The position numbers were made by a program, and so were the translations under genes. Below, one piece after another: positions 27,029 to 36,980 of a stretch of 64,000 bases of DNA; positions within the stretch are counted from its first letter, which is position 1; every line of letters starts with the position of its first letter. Source of the DNA: Psychrobacillus sp. NEAU-3TGS (GTDB lineage Bacteria; Bacillota; Bacilli; Bacillales_A; Planococcaceae); the NCBI RefSeq assembly GCF_029955155.1, contig NZ_JAPNOZ010000012.1, positions 937,753-1,001,752 of the forward strand, read 5' to 3'. The notes beneath the pieces are model-generated. The model saw nothing but the letters and a program-made list of their open reading frames with translations, ran no database searches and had not been told where the DNA came from.

Positions 27029-27907
27029 GTGGATATAACGCAATTACATTACTTTATTGTTGCTGCAGAGCAAGAACATATGACAAGAGCTTCAGAAATT
27101 TTAGACTTGTCGCAATCTGCTTTAAGTCGCTCCATAACATCTTTAGAAAAAGAGTTAGGCGTTCCTTTATTTGATCGAAAAAACAGAAAGGTCTTGTTAA
27201 ATAGATATGGAAAAGTATTTTTAAAGGATGCCAAAAAAATTGTGGGTCAAGTAGAAATTTCAAAATCAAATCTATCTCAACTTATTCATCCAGATTTCGG
27301 TAATATTTCTATTTCATTTGTTCATAGCTTGGGATTAAACTATATTCCTTCATTATTAAAGGAATTTCAACTTGCAAATCCTGGTCATACAATTACATTA
27401 AATGAAGACAAAGCCCCTTTAATTGTTAAAGATTTACTAACAAATGAAGCTGATTTAGGGTTTGCGACCCAATACCAATCTTTTTCCGATTTAGACTATA
27501 ATCCCATTTTCAAAGAGAAAATCGTGTTAATCGCCTCTAGCCAACATCGGTTCTCCCAAATGAAACATATTCAGCTAGAAGAGATTGAGCAAGAGAACTT
27601 CATCCATTACAATGCGGATACTGAATTGAGAAAATTAATCGATTCTATATTCTTAAAATACAATGTAGATATTCATATTGCCTATGATGGATTGGAAATT
27701 AATAGTATCATTGGCTTGGTTTCATCCAATATGGGCATCGCACTTGTACCAGAATCCGTCGTTCAAAATTTCAATGATATAAAAATAATTCCCATTTTAG
27801 ATTTGAATATCGATCGAACGATATACTTAATACATAAAAAAGAAGGATATATGTCAAAAGCCGTTCTTTTCTTTAAAGATTTTATTTTTTCCTATCATGA
27901 AAAATAA
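27029..27907 (+). CDS. LysR family transcriptional regulator
   Basis: A 292-residue regulator with an N-terminal winged helix (MTRASEILDLSQSALSRSITSLEKELGVPLFDR) and a C-terminal periplasmic-binding-like effector domain. It starts at GTG 27029 behind GGGGGG. It is divergent from the enoyl-CoA hydratase/acyl-CoA dehydrogenase/HMG-CoA lyase operon, the usual arrangement for LysR regulators and their targets, so it probably controls that operon and itself through the 160-base intergenic space. The effector is unknown. Confidence 0.9.
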   Translation: MDITQLHYFIVAAEQEHMTRASEILDLSQSALSRSITSLEKELGVPLFDRKNRKVLLNRYGKVFLKDAKKIVGQVEISKSNLSQLIHPDFGNISISFVHSLGLNYIPSLLKEFQLANPGHTITLNEDKAPLIVKDLLTNEADLGFATQYQSFSDLDYNPIFKEKIVLIASSQHRFSQMKHIQLEEIEQENFIHYNADTELRKLIDSIFLKYNVDIHIAYDGLEINSIIGLVSSNMGIALVPESVVQNFNDIKIIPILDLNIDRTIYLIHKKEGYMSKAVLFFKDFIFSYHEK

Positions 27908-27920
27908 ATAAAATGGAATG

Positions 27921-27955
27921 ATCAATTACGCTTTTCGCGTAATTGATTTCAGCCT
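27921..27955 (+). terminator. Probable terminator of the LysR gene
   Basis: ATCAATTACGC (27921-27931) pairs perfectly with GCGTAATTGAT (27937-27947) around a five-base loop; the T tail is short. Confidence 0.55.
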
Positions 27956-28592
27956 TCTTGCTGGTCGATATAATTCCTCCCCTCACTTACTAACAAACCA
28001 TTCAATACCTCTGCCAGTTACTTTTTACCACAAAGGAATACTTCTTATTACTAATTATAGAGTTCCTCTCTTTCAAAAGACAAAGCAAATTACACATCAT
28101 ATCTATGTATAATGCGCATAATTCGGATTGTTCTGAATACTAAAGCATTCTTTTTTGATCAAACTAGTTCGATGTGGAAATCTGATTGAGAGAGTCTTTA
28201 TTGATAACTTGCTTGTTGTTGCTCTTGATCGTTTTCTGTCTTCTATACTTGTTAAAAAAACAAAATTGCAAATGCAACTTTCTTTGGCCGATTAGCTCCT
28301 ATGAACAATAAAATGGAATAACGCACTTTATAGGGAAACTGCGCGGTAAGGAACTATGCCATACATGTATGTAAACGATTTACTCAGATTGGATTGGATT
28401 AGAGTAAGTTAGCAATACCTCTTTTGAACTCTAGATTTAGTTATTAATAAATTATCTAGACCAAAGTAATTAGTAGACGCATTTGAACACTTTGCTGTTA
28501 CTGATTATTTACATGCACTTTACACTAGCTAGATATTTCGAAACTATAATATAGATTGAACAGTGTCTGTTCATTTAGGGGGAATTAGTAAA
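27956..28592. other. Non-coding gap before the EAL-CBS-GGDEF gene
   Basis: About 630 bases with no gene I can support. It contains a 19-base segment at 28331-28349 that recurs inverted at 148-166, a hint of another degraded dispersed repeat. Otherwise I see only A/T-rich sequence. Confidence 0.4.
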
Positions 28593-30368
28593 ATGGCAAT
28601 TGAAGATCATGATTACGGAGAATTATTTTCCTATATATTAAAAGAGCGAGCAATCCAAACAGTCTTTCAACCTATTATTTCGCTGCATAGTGGACAAATC
28701 TATGGTTACGAAGCGTTATCAAGAGGGCCTGCGAATACAGTATTACATAACCCGGAAATGTTATTTGATTATGCATTAAAAAATGGACAGCTTTGGGAGC
28801 TTGAAAACTTATGTCGAGCAAATGCTTTGAAATGCGCGCATGATTTAAAAGCGGAAGGAAAATTGTTTTTAAACGTTAATCCTAATATTATGAACGACTC
28901 TAAATTCAAGCAAGGTTTCACTAAAGAATATTTATCTAAGTTTCACATGGATGCAGATAGCATTGTATTTGAAATTACAGAAAGAGAAGCGATTAACAAT
29001 TTAAAAGATTTTATCAGCACAATCGATCATTACAAAAACCAATATTATCAAATTGCAGTAGATGACGTAGGAGCGGGTTATTCGGGGTTAAATGTTATTA
29101 CGGATGTGCGCCCGCATTATATGAAACTGGACATGAAACTTATTCGGGATATTGACCGGGACCGAACGAAACAATTACTAGTGAGTTCTTTAAGTGAATT
29201 TGCAAATTACTCTCAAATAAATATTATCGCCGAAGGAATAGAAACAAAGGACGAGCTTCGTACATTAATTGATATCGGGGTGCATTTTGGACAAGGCTAT
29301 TTTATACAAAAACCAGCGACACAATTATATCCAGTACGTGAGGAAGTTAAAACAATCATCAAAGCAGAAGTTTCTAGAAAGAATCGCGTTAGTAGAAACC
29401 GTTTAACGGATACTTCTATCGAACAAATAGCGACTCCGTTAAAGACCATTCCCAGTCAAATGCCTATTTCTAAGGTAAGCAATTTAATGGAAGCTAACGA
29501 TTTACTCCCTGGTTTTTGTATTCAAGATGACAATAAATTGATCGGCGTTATAACTAGAAATAAACTGCACCTCAAGTTTAGCGGCCCATATGGATATAGT
29601 TTATATAACAAAAAGCCAATCGCTGCGATCATGAGCCGTAACTATATGAAAGTAGATGCAGAAACCCCGATAGATGTAGTAGCAAAAATAGCAATGAAAA
29701 GAGATCCGCTTCATTTGTATGATTTCATAACTGTGACGAAAGATGATCAGTATTTCGGTGTTGTGACAGTAAAAGATCTGCTCGAAAAAAGTATGCAGCT
29801 AGAAATAGACTACGCCAAGCATTTGAATCCGCTTTCTGAGTTGCCTGGTAATCTGATGATCGAGCAGCAGCTACAAAGCTGTATGGACGCAGATACAAAT
29901 ATGACTGTTTTATATTTCGATATTGATAATTTTAAGCCTTATAATGATGTGTATGGATTTGAAAAAGGAGATAAAGTCATTATGCATTTAGCAGAGATTA
30001 TTGAGAATAGCTGCCCGCTTGATGGATTTGTAGGTCATATTGGTGGGGATGACTTCCTTTTAATAACGGCGGCTTCCAAAAGTAAACAGCTTTGTGAAAA
30101 AATTATTGAGGAATTCGATAAATCCGTGGAACAATTCTATCATACTCAGGATTTTTTAAAAGGATATATCATGTCCAAAAATAGACACGGAATCGAGGAA
30201 TCATTTCCACTTCTAACTATTTCTATCGCAGGAGTGTCTAATAAAAATACTCAATCTATTTATGAACTGTCCGAGCTTGCAAGCCAGATTAAGAAACAAT
30301 GCAAACAAATCCCTGGCAGTAACTATTTATTGCAGGAACCGAATGCCGTTGTTACCATGAAAGGTTAA
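28593..30368 (+). CDS. EAL-CBS-CBS-GGDEF [17 protein letters not shown]
   Basis: Cytosolic c-di-GMP protein of 591 residues with no membrane segment. The EAL domain comes first (about 15-245) with intact catalytic residues: YEALSRG, NVNPN, EITERE, DDVGAG, AEGIE and QGYF. Two CBS motifs follow (about 285-405). The C-terminal GGDEF domain (about 425-585) has GGDDF in place of GGDEF. The EAL domain looks able to hydrolyse c-di-GMP, while the CBS pair may bind an adenine nucleotide. ATG 28593 has AGGGGG ten bases upstream; the open frame begins earlier at a GTG without a ribosome site. Confidence 0.9.
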   Translation: MAIEDHDYGELFSYILKERAIQTVFQPIISLHSGQIYGYEALSRGPANTVLHNPEMLFDYALKNGQLWELENLCRANALKCAHDLKAEGKLFLNVNPNIMNDSKFKQGFTKEYLSKFHMDADSIVFEITEREAINNLKDFISTIDHYKNQYYQIAVDDVGAGYSGLNVITDVRPHYMKLDMKLIRDIDRDRTKQLLVSSLSEFANYSQINIIAEGIETKDELRTLIDIGVHFGQGYFIQKPATQLYPVREEVKTIIKAEVSRKNRVSRNRLTDTSIEQIATPLKTIPSQMPISKVSNLMEANDLLPGFCIQDDNKLIGVITRNKLHLKFSGPYGYSLYNKKPIAAIMSRNYMKVDAETPIDVVAKIAMKRDPLHLYDFITVTKDDQYFGVVTVKDLLEKSMQLEIDYAKHLNPLSELPGNLMIEQQLQSCMDADTNMTVLYFDIDNFKPYNDVYGFEKGDKVIMHLAEIIENSCPLDGFVGHIGGDDFLLITAASKSKQLCEKIIEEFDKSVEQFYHTQDFLKGYIMSKNRHGIEESFPLLTISIAGVSNKNTQSIYELSELASQIKKQCKQIPGSNYLLQEPNAVVTMKG

Positions 30369-30394
30369 CATTTAACTTTTAAACATGCTATGAT
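30365..30394 (+). promoter_or_regulatory. Promoter of the YtzI-like gene
   Basis: TTAACA (30365-30370) and TATGAT (30389-30394) with an 18-base spacer lie just before the small gene at 30428. Confidence 0.5.
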
Positions 30395-30427
30395 AGTTGT
30401 ATACATAGTTTGTACGGAGGGAATTGT

Positions 30428-30580
30428 ATGACAACCGTTTTTATCATTGGGGCACTTACGTTTATCATTATACTTGCGCTTAGCATCTATACTGTTAACA
30501 AAGGCTATGCATATAAGCATACAATTGATGAACGTCCAGCTAAACAGGATGAATCTACAGAAAAAACGCATCGCCCATAA
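30428..30580 (+). CDS. YtzI-like small membrane protein
   Basis: A 50-residue protein with one N-terminal hydrophobic segment (about 4-23), then a GYAYKH segment and a polar tail. It resembles the YtzI family of single-pass proteins, function unknown. ACGGAGGG lies seven bases before the ATG, and it has its own promoter and a terminator overlapping its stop. Confidence 0.75.
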   Translation: MTTVFIIGALTFIIILALSIYTVNKGYAYKHTIDERPAKQDESTEKTHRP

Positions 30581-30597
30581 GGCGAATGCGTTTTTTA
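30561..30597 (+). terminator. Terminator of the YtzI-like gene
   Basis: AAAAAACGCATCGCC pairs with GGCGAATGCGTTTTTT around a five-base loop that contains the stop codon. Confidence 0.9.
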
Positions 30598-30600
30598 TTG

Positions 30601-30850
30601 TCCAGACTTCAGCGCCTTGCTCCTGCGCACAGCTCGTCGCAGAAGAACGTTCCCCCTAGGGTCAAATGGGAAAAAACTGCTCCTGCGCAAGCTCGTCGCA
30701 AACAAAATCGCTTGTGGTGACTGAGGAGCTGCCTCCTTGGCCCGCACGATGCGGGTTATGTCTGCTTTGCCACAGGATGTGGCGTAGTTTGCAGACCTAC
30801 CACGTACCCATTTGGTTGTCGAGGTAGAAATAGGCGCTTGCGCTTTTCTT
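30601..30850. repeat. Dispersed hairpin repeat, copy C (longest, with nested modules)
   Basis: Same family as 16466-16587, with CAGCGCCTTG at the left and AGGCGCTTGCGCTTTTCT at the right. Compared with copy A it has two extra CTCCTGCGCA...GCTCGTCGC modules (about 30619-30650 and 30678-30715) and a further segment near 30740-30808 with short palindromes (CCGCACGATGCGGG; CCACAGGATGTGG). Its right end abuts the rlmN stop codon. Confidence 0.75.
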
Positions 30851-31916
30851 AGTTCTTCACTTTTTCTTTTTTGATTTGTTTACTACGTAATTGTCCACAT
30901 GCTGCATCAATATCCGTTCCTTGTTCCATGCGAACTCCACAGTTAATTCCGTGATTTTTCAGCGTTTGGAAAAAGGCACTGATTGATTTTTCAGAGCTAC
31001 GTTGGTATTGTCCATGCTCGTCTACTGGATTGTATGGAATCAGATTGACGTACGATAGATGACGTTTGTTTTCGAGTAGCTTCGCTAGTTGCTGCGCTTC
31101 TTCCACATGGTCATTTACGTCTTTTAGTAAGATGTATTCAAATGTAATACGGCGATTTGTTTTTTCTAAATAATAATCTACTGCTGCCATTACTTTTTCA
31201 ATTGGGAATGCTTTATTGATCACCATGATTTTTGTACGTAATTCATCATTTGGTGCGTGTAATGATACTGCAAGATTTACTTGAATATTCTCGTTTGCAA
31301 AGTCCATAATTTTTTTCGCAAGTCCACTTGTCGAAACGGTAATATGACGAGCACCGATAGCTAGACCTTTTTGATCGTTGACAGTGCGTAAGAAACTCAT
31401 CAGGTTTGTATAGTTATCAAATGGTTCTCCGATACCCATAACAACGATATGACTTACACGCTCGTCTTTTTGCATTTGGTCTAAATGCTGTTGCACTTTC
31501 ATAATTTGTCCAACAATTTCGCCTGCGTCTAAATCACGATTTTTCTTAAGTAATCCACTTGCACAGAAACTACAGCCGATGTTACAGCCGACTTGAGTTG
31601 TTACACAAACTGATAAACCGTATTTAAAACGCATTAGTACTGTTTCGATTAAGTTGCCGTCTTGCATTTCAAATAGGAATTTAATCGTACCATCCGCTGA
31701 TTCTTGTTTTACAGATTCTTTTAGCGTTTGGATCACAAAGTTTTCTTTTAATATTTCTAAACATTCTTTGCTTACATTAGTCATGTCATCAAAACTTTGT
31801 ACTCGTTTAATATATAACCAGTCCCAAACTTGTTCGGCACGATATTTCTTTTGTCCATGTTCTAATAACCATTCTATTAACTGGTCTCTTGTTAGACCAT
31901 ATATTGATTTTTTCAT
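30849..31916 (-). CDS. rlmN: Dual-specificity 23S rRNA/tRNA adenine C2-methyltransferase RlmN
   Basis: Radical SAM enzyme methylating C2 of A2503 in 23S rRNA and A37 in some tRNAs. The 355 residues show the radical-SAM cluster motif CNIGCSFC, the GMGEPFDN segment, STSG and the SLHAPND motif, and the C-terminal [18 protein letters not shown] with the resolving Cys. GAGGGCT precedes the ATG. It appears to be transcribed alone, with repeat copy C directly downstream. Confidence 0.97.
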   Translation of the reverse strand: MKKSIYGLTRDQLIEWLLEHGQKKYRAEQVWDWLYIKRVQSFDDMTNVSKECLEILKENFVIQTLKESVKQESADGTIKFLFEMQDGNLIETVLMRFKYGLSVCVTTQVGCNIGCSFCASGLLKKNRDLDAGEIVGQIMKVQQHLDQMQKDERVSHIVVMGIGEPFDNYTNLMSFLRTVNDQKGLAIGARHITVSTSGLAKKIMDFANENIQVNLAVSLHAPNDELRTKIMVINKAFPIEKVMAAVDYYLEKTNRRITFEYILLKDVNDHVEEAQQLAKLLENKRHLSYVNLIPYNPVDEHGQYQRSSEKSISAFFQTLKNHGINCGVRMEQGTDIDAACGQLRSKQIKKEKVKN

Positions 31917-32138
31917 TTTTAGCCCTCATTTCATCCGTATACAATTCGCCTATTATACCCCAATTGTTTACATACGACAACTTATTATAACGGAAATGAA
32001 CGATAAAAGAAATCATTTTGTTTACTCGTGAAATTTTTCGATATCAGTAGATTAAAAAATAGTGGATTAATTGTAATTTAGCTTGAATAGAATAATAAGA
32101 GATTTTTCATTCAGTGAATTTACAAGGGGTTGATTAAA

Positions 32139-32507
32139 ATGGCTAAAAGGATTAGAAGGATTGTTAATAAAAGAGTACGCAAAGGGCTATTAAAGTTGGG
32201 ATTACTCATCGTCGGAATTTACGCTTTTTTACCTACTTATCTTTTAGAATCAAATATACAAAATTATGAGAACGATTCGGAGAAGGATTTTGCAGCGTAT
32301 GCATTAGAAACGACTGCAGACATATTTAGTAACACGCTGGAACAGTCATTGATCGTTTCATATGCAATTGAATCGATTGAGGAAGTGGAAGGTGAACCAC
32401 TGTCTTCCGTCATTATTGCTTATACTGCTTTTGGACTTCCTTACGCTGAAATTATTGTTAACGAAAACGTCGCATACGTAAACAAAAAGCTACTGTTTCA
32501 AAAATAG
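32139..32507 (+). CDS. Membrane-anchored protein of unknown function
   Basis: I do not recognise this 122-residue protein. It starts with a strongly basic stretch (about 1-17, many Arg/Lys), one hydrophobic segment (about 18-35), then an acidic region that could lie outside the membrane. ATG 32139 has AAGGGG nine bases upstream. It stands alone between the divergent rlmN and a convergent sulfurtransferase gene. Confidence 0.7.
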   Translation: MAKRIRRIVNKRVRKGLLKLGLLIVGIYAFLPTYLLESNIQNYENDSEKDFAAYALETTADIFSNTLEQSLIVSYAIESIEEVEGEPLSSVIIAYTAFGLPYAEIIVNENVAYVNKKLLFQK

Positions 32508-32516
32508 GCAAGTACA

Positions 32517-32548
32517 GGCCCCATATCTACGCTAGTAGTCATGGGGCC
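32517..32548. terminator. Terminator between converging genes
   Basis: GGCCCCAT (32518-32525) pairs perfectly with ATGGGGCC (32541-32548). The following tail is T-poor on the plus strand, so confidence is moderate. Confidence 0.55.
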
Positions 32549-32557
32549 TGCTTAACA

Positions 32558-33370
32558 TCAGTCTTGCTCTACTTCATTTTCTCGGATCCAGTCACTATAA
32601 CTTCCTACATATAATTTTACATTAGAATAACCAGCCTCTTTTAATCCGGCATATAGTGGTGCTGCAGTAACGCCGCTTCCGCAATATGCGATGACCGGCT
32701 TGTTTTTATCCGTTACATGCTGCATCTGTTCTGCAAGCATTTCCTTTTCTAAAAACTTGCCACCTTCTTTCAACTGCTCCCAATCAAAATTAACGGCAGT
32801 CGGAATATGCCCGGCAATAGGATCAATTGGTTCACTTTCTCCTTTAAAACGAAAAGCCGCACGAGCATCTACAAGCTGTCCCTCTAGCTCTCCTGCTACT
32901 ACTTTCTTTACATCTTCCACATCGAGATAAATAGCATCATTCCAATTTGGTTCTGTATCGGAAAGAGATATCTCGGGCTCTTCTTTTGAAATTGGGAATA
33001 ACCCTTTCACCGCCTCATATCCTTCACGCAATACATACACATTCGTAAATCCAGCCCATTCCAGTAAAAAGTACGCTCTTAACGCAAACGGAGAAGCACC
33101 TTGATCATAAACAATAATAGCGTCATCTAGTTGAAGTCCCGCTTGTCTGCATAGCTCTGTCATTTTGTCTTTTGAAATCATCGGATGACGACCCTTATTA
33201 CTTGTCATATCGGATAAATCCTGTTCGAGATCCCAGTAAATTGCCCCTTCTAAATGACCTTCTTTATACATATTTGGACCTGCCGTTTTATTGGCTAAAT
33301 CAAATCGTGTATCGATGAAACGTACTTTTTCCGGCTGTACATCTTCCCAATTAATAAAAACGTTCGTCAT
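32558..33370 (-). CDS. Sulfurtransferase with tandem rhodanese domains
   Basis: Thiosulfate or 3-mercaptopyruvate sulfurtransferase family, 270 residues. Two rhodanese domains are visible: an N-terminal inactive one (about 1-130) and a C-terminal one with the active-site loop AYCGSGVTA (Cys near 229) that carries the persulfide. The loop CGSGVTA is closer to mercaptopyruvate-type enzymes, but the substrate remains an inference. AAGGGGCG precedes the ATG. It follows dynA by 13 bases and is probably co-transcribed with it. Confidence 0.9.
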   Translation of the reverse strand: MTNVFINWEDVQPEKVRFIDTRFDLANKTAGPNMYKEGHLEGAIYWDLEQDLSDMTSNKGRHPMISKDKMTELCRQAGLQLDDAIIVYDQGASPFALRAYFLLEWAGFTNVYVLREGYEAVKGLFPISKEEPEISLSDTEPNWNDAIYLDVEDVKKVVAGELEGQLVDARAAFRFKGESEPIDPIAGHIPTAVNFDWEQLKEGGKFLEKEMLAEQMQHVTDKNKPVIAYCGSGVTAAPLYAGLKEAGYSNVKLYVGSYSDWIRENEVEQD

Positions 33371-33383
33371 ATAACTCGCCCCT

Positions 33384-36300
33384 TTAGTTTGAAATTATAG
33401 CATACAGTTCTTTCCATTTTGCTAGCATTTCCTCTTGCTCTAATAGTGAACGCTCAGCATCTAACTGACTAATCGAATCGTTTAACCATTTCAAACGAAC
33501 TGCTTCCGCTTCCATATCAGCATATTGCTCTGCCCACTTAAAAAGTCGCCCTTGTTGCTCGTTTAGATAGCTTTCCGCTTCCACTTTTGTTTGTTCGGAA
33601 AGAGAGTCACGCAATTTTTCTTTGTCGTTTTTCTCGAAAAAGGATTTGTTGTTTTTATACAAGGATTTTACTTGTTCATATTTTTGAATATGCTGGAATG
33701 GGCCTTCAAAGTCCAGTAAATCTTGATTTTCAAATTCATGTGGCGTGTAGGTAAAGCTTGGATTCCAGTCTTTTAACACGCGCATCTCTTCTTTTTCTAG
33801 CTCCGTCATTTGTTTTTGGATAAATTGCAATAAACGGAAGTTGGTTACACGTAACTCTTGTTCGATATCAAAACGCAGCATATTTAATATATCTTTCAAT
33901 GCGATTTCGAGAGCGACATTGGCTGACCTGTTTGAAAATAAGGACGGGTTATACGCTTCCTTAAAAAATTCATTGAAACGGTAATAGACTCTTTGCAATA
34001 AATAGTAAAGCAATGTTTCCAGCTCCTGCTTCGCTTCTTTTGCAATTAATGCGCCTTTAGAATTGGTGTAACGCTTACGAATATTTTGTTCTAACGTGCG
34101 TAATTCTCCTAGCCTTTCATCCTTCCTAGCTAAGTTCATTTCTGTTTGTTCAATCATCTGGTGCAATTTCATTTGTTGACGCGTTGTTTCTTCTTCCAAT
34201 GTCGTTACTGCCATTCGTTTCAAATCATGTGCTAAGAATTGATAAAATGCTTCTTGGAATTGGAACATTCCTTCATGTAACGGAGCATTCGTTTGTTTTT
34301 CATGTAAGGCTTGTAGGCTTGAAACACCATATACCCGAGGGAATCTGATGCCAAATCTTTGTAACTCACCTTGCACATAATTTTTGACAAGCGCTTCCTC
34401 CTCCTCATTTGCGGCAAGATCGATCGCGTTGACGACGAAGAACATTTTATCTAACTCAAAGGAATCCTTCACTCGACCAAGCTGAATTAAAAATTCCCGG
34501 TCCGCTTTTGCAAACGCATGATTGAAATACGTCACAAACAGAACGGCATCTGCATTTCGAATATAGTCAAATGCAACACCAGTATGTCTAGCGTTAATCG
34601 AATCGGCTCCTGGTGTATCAACTAATGTAACACCAAGTCTTGTTAACTCACAGTCATAATAGAAATCGATAAAATCTACAAAGCAGCTGCGAGATTCTTC
34701 CGCGACAAAGCGATGAAATTCTTCCGCATCTACACGTAACGTTTGCCCAAGATTTGCTTCGAATTCTGCAAACCCTTTATGAAAGGCTACGATAAATGAT
34801 TTATGAACCTCTTCTGCTACGGATTGCTCTTTTATAGTTGGCGCTTTTTCAAAAGCTTCTTTCAATGAGGAAACCGTCACACCAAGCATACTATAGGCAA
34901 ATTGGACATCCTCTAATAGCTGCTGCTTTGTTTTTAACGTCACATCTGCTGTATTATGAGGATGGTCCTTTGTAACTGGTTGAATTTTATTGATCGCAGC
35001 AGTCGTTGGATTTGGCGATACTGGCAATACATTTTCTCCCATTAATGCATTGGAGAAACTAGACTTACCAGCACTAAAGGCTCCAAATAACGCAATTGTA
35101 AACTGTTGATGCTCCACTCTACTTGCTTTTTTCTTCAAATAACTTGCCGCTTCTTTAAATGCAGGAAGCTGTCCGATTGCTTCTGCCATTTTGTTGGCTC
35201 TTCTAAGTACAGCTTCTTGAGAGAAATCCACTTCTTTCACTTCTTGCTGCTTTTCTTCTATTACTTGTACAACGTTTTCTTCTATCTCTTGCTTAGTTTC
35301 ATCATATTCCGTAATAGCATTTTCAAATGCAATTCGTTCTTTCTCCCATTCGATGAGTAGGGAATCCCGTTCCTTCCGAATAGCAAGTGAAGGAGTTTTG
35401 ATTTCCTTTGTAAATGCCTGCAATTTGTCTTCCATTTCTTCTATTGTATGAATGGCCAGCAATTTCTTATTTAATTGAAGAATTTTCTGCTCTACTTTTT
35501 CGTTTTCTTCCATTGGATGTTCATTTATTTGTTTCGCCATTTCAATCTTCCAACTATCTGTTTCCCTTACGAAAAATCGATTGATCGCATCTTGTACACG
35601 GTTGGCAAAATGGAGTATTGCATCTCCAGAAGTATTCGCACCTTCATGAAGTGATTCTTTTATAATGGATATTGGTAATGGAAAAGTTGTATTCTCTATT
35701 TCAAGTGCTTTTTCATCTGAGAGTAACGACACATTTTTTAGCATATGTTTCATCAACTGTTTTAAATGGGAAGTAATATTTGTCTCTACAATCTTTTCTA
35801 ACAGGTCGCTCGCTACTTGCAAGCGAGTTGCTCTTTCCTCTTCGGTTTTCTTTTTACTGTTGAAAAATCCTACTTTAAATGAGCTTTGCATCGCTTCCGC
35901 ATATATTTTAAGCGCTTCTCTCATTTCATAAGGCATGACGGAAGCATTTTGTAAAAGCGATTTTCGACCCTCTTCGAATTCAGTTTTCCAAAGACCTGCA
36001 TCTTGCAATTTTACATGCGTTTCGGATAGCTCTAATTGTTTTTTTAACTCTTCTTTGTTTTCCCATTCTCCTCTTGTCAGCTCTTCTTCGAAAGTTTCGA
36101 AGCATGTTTCTTTTTCATCTTCCAAGAAATGCATATGTTCATCTTCTAGTTTCTTAAGCGTGCTTTTCGCAGAAGTGATAAACAGCTCTTCTTTATGATC
36201 AATGGAATGCTGCACGATATGCTGAACCTTCGGAAAATCATTATGTATAAATGCTTTGTCTTTTAAAGAAGTAAAAAATATATCCTTTGGCTCCACTGAC

Positions 36301-36980
36301 CAAGCGAGAAACGCATTGGCTACCGATTGTTTAAATGCTTCAAAGGAAAGCTCTTCTTCTCGATGTTTATCCACTTGGTTTACGATCAGATACACATTTT
36401 CATTATAATGAAGTAATTGCTTTGTAAATTGGAAATTAAGCTCGGATTGGACATGATTATAATCCATTACATAAAATACGATATCAGCTAAATGGAGTGC
36501 AGATTCAGTTGAAACTCGGTGCGCATCATCTGTAGAATCTACTCCAGGTGTATCCATCACACTAATACCTGCAGGTAACCCTGAAGATTTATGACCAATT
36601 TCAATTTGAGAAACTTGGCTGCCATCCTTGGAATATTTTTTTACTAACCCAATATCATATTCACCTGAGAATTTAACAGGAGCTTGATCAACAAAGTGAA
36701 CAAGTGCATAATTTTCTGCAGTTTTTTGAACGGTAACTATGTTTGCAGAAGTAGGTATTGGGCTTGTTGGTAACAGCTGTTCTTCTACTAACGCATTGAT
36801 CATGCTCGATTTTCCTGCGGAGAAATGCCCTGCAAAAGCAATGGTGAAAGTCCCTTGCTCTAATTTCTGCGCAAATAGTTTTGCCTTCGCAAATCGTTCT
36901 TCATCTTGTTGCTCGTGAAATAATGCAGCTAGTAATGCGTTTTGTTCTTTAATGTTATGTAATTCATCTGAATTGACCAT
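33384..36980 (-). CDS. dynA: Bacterial dynamin-like protein with two fused GTPase units (DynA)
   Basis: Large membrane-remodelling GTPase of 1198 residues, the size of B. subtilis DynA (YpbR). Two dynamin units are joined: P-loop GHFSAGKSS at 51-59 with DTPGVDS and NQVDK-type motifs, and a second P-loop GAFSAGKSS near 632 with DTPGADS and NAIDL. Long helical, Glu/Lys-rich regions form the stalks. In B. subtilis DynA fuses membranes in trans and protects against membrane damage and phage. AAGGAG lies about 12 bases before the ATG, a rather long spacing. Confidence 0.95.
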   Translation of the reverse strand: MVNSDELHNIKEQNALLAALFHEQQDEERFAKAKLFAQKLEQGTFTIAFAGHFSAGKSSMINALVEEQLLPTSPIPTSANIVTVQKTAENYALVHFVDQAPVKFSGEYDIGLVKKYSKDGSQVSQIEIGHKSSGLPAGISVMDTPGVDSTDDAHRVSTESALHLADIVFYVMDYNHVQSELNFQFTKQLLHYNENVYLIVNQVDKHREEELSFEAFKQSVANAFLAWSVEPKDIFFTSLKDKAFIHNDFPKVQHIVQHSIDHKEELFITSAKSTLKKLEDEHMHFLEDEKETCFETFEEELTRGEWENKEELKKQLELSETHVKLQDAGLWKTEFEEGRKSLLQNASVMPYEMREALKIYAEAMQSSFKVGFFNSKKKTEEERATRLQVASDLLEKIVETNITSHLKQLMKHMLKNVSLLSDEKALEIENTTFPLPISIIKESLHEGANTSGDAILHFANRVQDAINRFFVRETDSWKIEMAKQINEHPMEENEKVEQKILQLNKKLLAIHTIEEMEDKLQAFTKEIKTPSLAIRKERDSLLIEWEKERIAFENAITEYDETKQEIEENVVQVIEEKQQEVKEVDFSQEAVLRRANKMAEAIGQLPAFKEAASYLKKKASRVEHQQFTIALFGAFSAGKSSFSNALMGENVLPVSPNPTTAAINKIQPVTKDHPHNTADVTLKTKQQLLEDVQFAYSMLGVTVSSLKEAFEKAPTIKEQSVAEEVHKSFIVAFHKGFAEFEANLGQTLRVDAEEFHRFVAEESRSCFVDFIDFYYDCELTRLGVTLVDTPGADSINARHTGVAFDYIRNADAVLFVTYFNHAFAKADREFLIQLGRVKDSFELDKMFFVVNAIDLAANEEEEALVKNYVQGELQRFGIRFPRVYGVSSLQALHEKQTNAPLHEGMFQFQEAFYQFLAHDLKRMAVTTLEEETTRQQMKLHQMIEQTEMNLARKDERLGELRTLEQNIRKRYTNSKGALIAKEAKQELETLLYYLLQRVYYRFNEFFKEAYNPSLFSNRSANVALEIALKDILNMLRFDIEQELRVTNFRLLQFIQKQMTELEKEEMRVLKDWNPSFTYTPHEFENQDLLDFEGPFQHIQKYEQVKSLYKNNKSFFEKNDKEKLRDSLSEQTKVEAESYLNEQQGRLFKWAEQYADMEAEAVRLKWLNDSISQLDAERSLLEQEEMLAKWKELYAIISN

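Noticed and set aside
27918-28112. 64-codon open frame after the LysR gene
   Set aside because: It begins inside the terminator hairpin region and has no ribosome site or plausible protein character.
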